Positions 6,341 to 7,619 of a stretch of 7,619 bases of DNA are shown here, in pieces. The stretch's first letter is position 1. Each line of letters starts with the position of its first letter. Where the stretch lies: contig JABWBL010000151.1 in the NCBI GenBank assembly GCA_013360535.1, positions 1 through 7,619 on the forward strand. Reading direction: 5' to 3'. The notes beneath the pieces are model-generated. The model saw only the letters and a program-made list of their open reading frames with translations. It had not been told where the DNA came from and ran no database searches. Source of the stretch: Planctomycetaceae bacterium. GTDB taxonomy: Bacteria > Planctomycetota > UBA1135 > GCA-002686595. Made by a program: the position numbers and the translations under genes.

Positions 6341-7486
6341 ATGAACTTCGATCGCCGCCGCTTTCTCACCTACTCCTCCGCCGCCGCGGCCCTGCTCGGC
6401 GCGAACTCCCTCGCCTGCCAGTCGACCTCCTCGAGCTCGACGCCGCCGAAGAAGCTCAAGATCCTGATCCTCGGTGGCACCGGCTTCGTCGGGCCCGCGT
6501 TGGTCGAGGCGGCGACGCCGCGTGGCCACGAGATCACGCTCTTCAACCGTGGCAAGACCAACCCCGGCCTGTTCCCCGAGCTCGAGAAGCTGCAGGGGGA
6601 TCGCGATCCGCTGAAGGGCGAGGGCATCAAGTCGCTCGCGGGGCGCCAGTGGGACGTCGTGTTCGACGACTGCGGCTACTACCCGCGCCACGTGAAGGCC
6701 TCGGCGGAGCTGCTCGCCCCGAACGTCGGTCACTACGTCTACGTGAGCTCGATCTCGTGCTACGCGCGCAACGACATCGAGGGCATGGACGAGACGGCCG
6801 AGTGCGGCACGATGCCCGATCCGACGCTCGAGACGATGGGCAAGCAGTACGAGTACTACGGCCCGCTCAAGGCGCTGTGCGAGCAGGCGGCCGAGGCTGC
6901 GTTCCCCGGCCGCGCGTGCATCGTGCGTCCCGGCTACATCGTCGGCCCCGGCGACCCGACCGATCGCTTCACGTACTGGCCCGCGCGGGCGGACAAGGGC
7001 GGCGAGATGGCGGTGCCCGGCGCGCCGAGCGATCCGATCCAGGTGATCGACGTGCGCGACCTCGCCGAGTGGATGGTGCACGTCGCCGAGCAGAAGACCA
7101 CCGGTCGCTTCAACGCCTGCGGCCCGCTGCCGAGCCCGTCGAAACAGCTCGACTGGGGCGAGGTGATCCGCGCCAGCCTCGCGTGCACGGGCAACAAGGC
7201 GACGCCGCGCTGGGTGCCGCTCGAGGTGCTCGAGGCGCACCAGCCGGCCGGTTTCCACATCTGGGCGCCGTTTGCCGGCGAATCGAAGGGTTTCCACCGC
7301 GTGAGCAACGTGGCGGCGATGAAGGCGGGGCTCAAGTTCCGCACGATCGACCAGACCACGAGCGACACGCTGGCGTGGTTCAAGTCGCTGCCGCCGGAGC
7401 GCCAGAAGCGGCTCTTCGACGGCGCCGCGCGCATGCTGACGGCGGAGAAGGAAGCCGAGCTCTGTGCGGCCGTGAAGAAGGCCTGA
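6341..7486 (+). CDS. Tat-exported NAD(P)-dependent epimerase/dehydratase-like protein (extended SDR)
   Basis: The product is 381 residues from ATG at 6341. An ATG 14 codons upstream (6299) is less likely, because the twin-arginine leader sits best at the N-terminus from 6341: NFDRRRFLTYSSAAAALLGA (2-21), then SLAC at 23-26, which is only a weak lipobox, so signal peptidase I cleavage is equally possible. The mature part is an extended short-chain dehydrogenase: beta-strand ILIL then GGTGFVG (45-51) for the dinucleotide, FNRGKTNP (68-75), YVSSIS (134-139) for the catalytic serine region, and YGPLK (173-177) as the YxxxK pair. RPGYIVGPGDPTDRFTYW (196-213) and IDVRDLAEW (236-244) are typical of this bacterial family. 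Tat export fits a protein folded around its cofactor before crossing the membrane. The substrate is unknown; a sugar derivative is a guess. It is divergent from the FGE gene. Confidence 0.9.
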   Translation: MNFDRRRFLTYSSAAAALLGANSLACQSTSSSSTPPKKLKILILGGTGFVGPALVEAATPRGHEITLFNRGKTNPGLFPELEKLQGDRDPLKGEGIKSLAGRQWDVVFDDCGYYPRHVKASAELLAPNVGHYVYVSSISCYARNDIEGMDETAECGTMPDPTLETMGKQYEYYGPLKALCEQAAEAAFPGRACIVRPGYIVGPGDPTDRFTYWPARADKGGEMAVPGAPSDPIQVIDVRDLAEWMVHVAEQKTTGRFNACGPLPSPSKQLDWGEVIRASLACTGNKATPRWVPLEVLEAHQPAGFHIWAPFAGESKGFHRVSNVAAMKAGLKFRTIDQTTSDTLAWFKSLPPERQKRLFDGAARMLTAEKEAELCAAVKKA

Positions 7487-7487
7487 A

Positions 7488-7619
7488 TCAGCGCACGCGC
7501 GACCACGCCGTCGGATGCGGCGGGGTCGCGCGGTCGGGCGCGCGCAAGACCGAGTGCAGGAGCTCGGCTCCGGTCGCGAGGCCGGGGCCGGGCGTCGAGA
7601 AGTGGCGCTCGCCGTCCAT
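7488..7619 (-). CDS. C-terminal fragment, possibly BtuF-like (cobalamin/metal-chelate) binding protein
   Basis: Forty-three codons are open from the right edge to TGA at 7490-7488; the 5' part lies outside the window, and the ATG at the very edge need not be the start. Nearly every third codon position is G or C, which supports real coding. The tail RHFSTPGPGLATGAELL, followed by a short Pro-rich end, resembles the final strand and helix of periplasmic BtuF/TroA-like substrate-binding proteins, where an RPGPR-x-x-x-G-x-E-x-L pattern is common. The match is short, so the family call is tentative. The stop lies one base from the stop of the convergent epimerase gene. Confidence 0.5.
   Translation of the reverse strand: MDGERHFSTPGPGLATGAELLHSVLRAPDRATPPHPTAWSRVR
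7496..7532. terminator. Strong hairpin after the epimerase stop
   Basis: CGCGCGACC (7496-7504) pairs with GGTCGCGCG (7524-7532); inside it CGCCG (7506-7510) pairs with CGGCG (7518-7522). An A/G mismatch separates the two stems, and the loop is 7 nt (7511-7517). The stem begins 9 nt after the epimerase stop and also lies within the last codons of the convergent minus-strand gene. There is no T-tract on either side, so it may act as a pause, an RNA-end stabiliser or a terminator without a U-run. The base pairing is certain; the role is inferred. Confidence 0.5.

Noticed and set aside
6184..6369. N-terminal extension of the FGE frame to an upstream start
   Set aside because: The extra 62 residues are highly basic, would bury the lipoprotein leader, and would overlap the divergent epimerase start.
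6194..7297. Minus-strand open frame of 367 codons opposite the epimerase gene
   Set aside because: It is a shadow of the SDR gene, which has clear GGTGFVG and YxxxK motifs on the plus strand.

Overview
The window is GC-rich bacterial DNA (third codon positions are almost all G or C). It holds five intact or nearly intact protein genes and one gene tail. The families are an alpha/alpha-toroid protein with a discoidin-like domain, an exported CehA/McbA-type PHP hydrolase, a formylglycine-generating enzyme with a lipoprotein-like leader, and a Tat-exported short-chain dehydrogenase. Together with mostly absent Shine-Dalgarno sequences, this suggests a Planctomycetota-like organism. That assignment is inference; a high-GC myxobacterium or related phylum is not excluded. 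I see no RNA genes, insertion sequences, CRISPR array or phage genes.

Layout from left to right: (1) a minus-strand gene from 2118 running off the left edge encodes a secreted protein with an N-terminal beta-sandwich, a squalene-cyclase-like helical toroid and a C-terminal F5/8-type (discoidin) domain. (2) A 115-bp divergent spacer follows. (3) A plus-strand PHP-domain metallohydrolase (2234-4258) carries a signal peptide. (4) A minus-strand pair comes next: a formylglycine-generating enzyme (6183-5197), then a DUF3592-type membrane protein (5144-4251) whose 3' end overlaps the PHP gene by 8 bp. (5) A 157-bp divergent spacer follows. (6) A plus-strand Tat-exported NAD(P)-dependent epimerase/dehydratase-like protein spans 6341-7486. 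(7) The tail of a minus-strand gene (7619-7488), resembling the end of a BtuF-like binding protein, starts one base after the epimerase stop.

All five main products are predicted to be exported or in the membrane. The shared theme is envelope or periplasmic chemistry, possibly on extracellular organic matter or sulfated compounds. Nothing here proves a single pathway, because most neighbours are divergent or convergent rather than co-transcribed. The most unusual signal is regulatory: the same 10-mer, GGCTAGTCTC, lies 6-7 nt before the start codons of both the PHP gene and the FGE gene. Neither has a Shine-Dalgarno sequence, and TAGTCT sits where a -10 box of a leaderless transcript would be. 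The second gene of the FGE pair does have a Shine-Dalgarno, as expected for an internal cistron.
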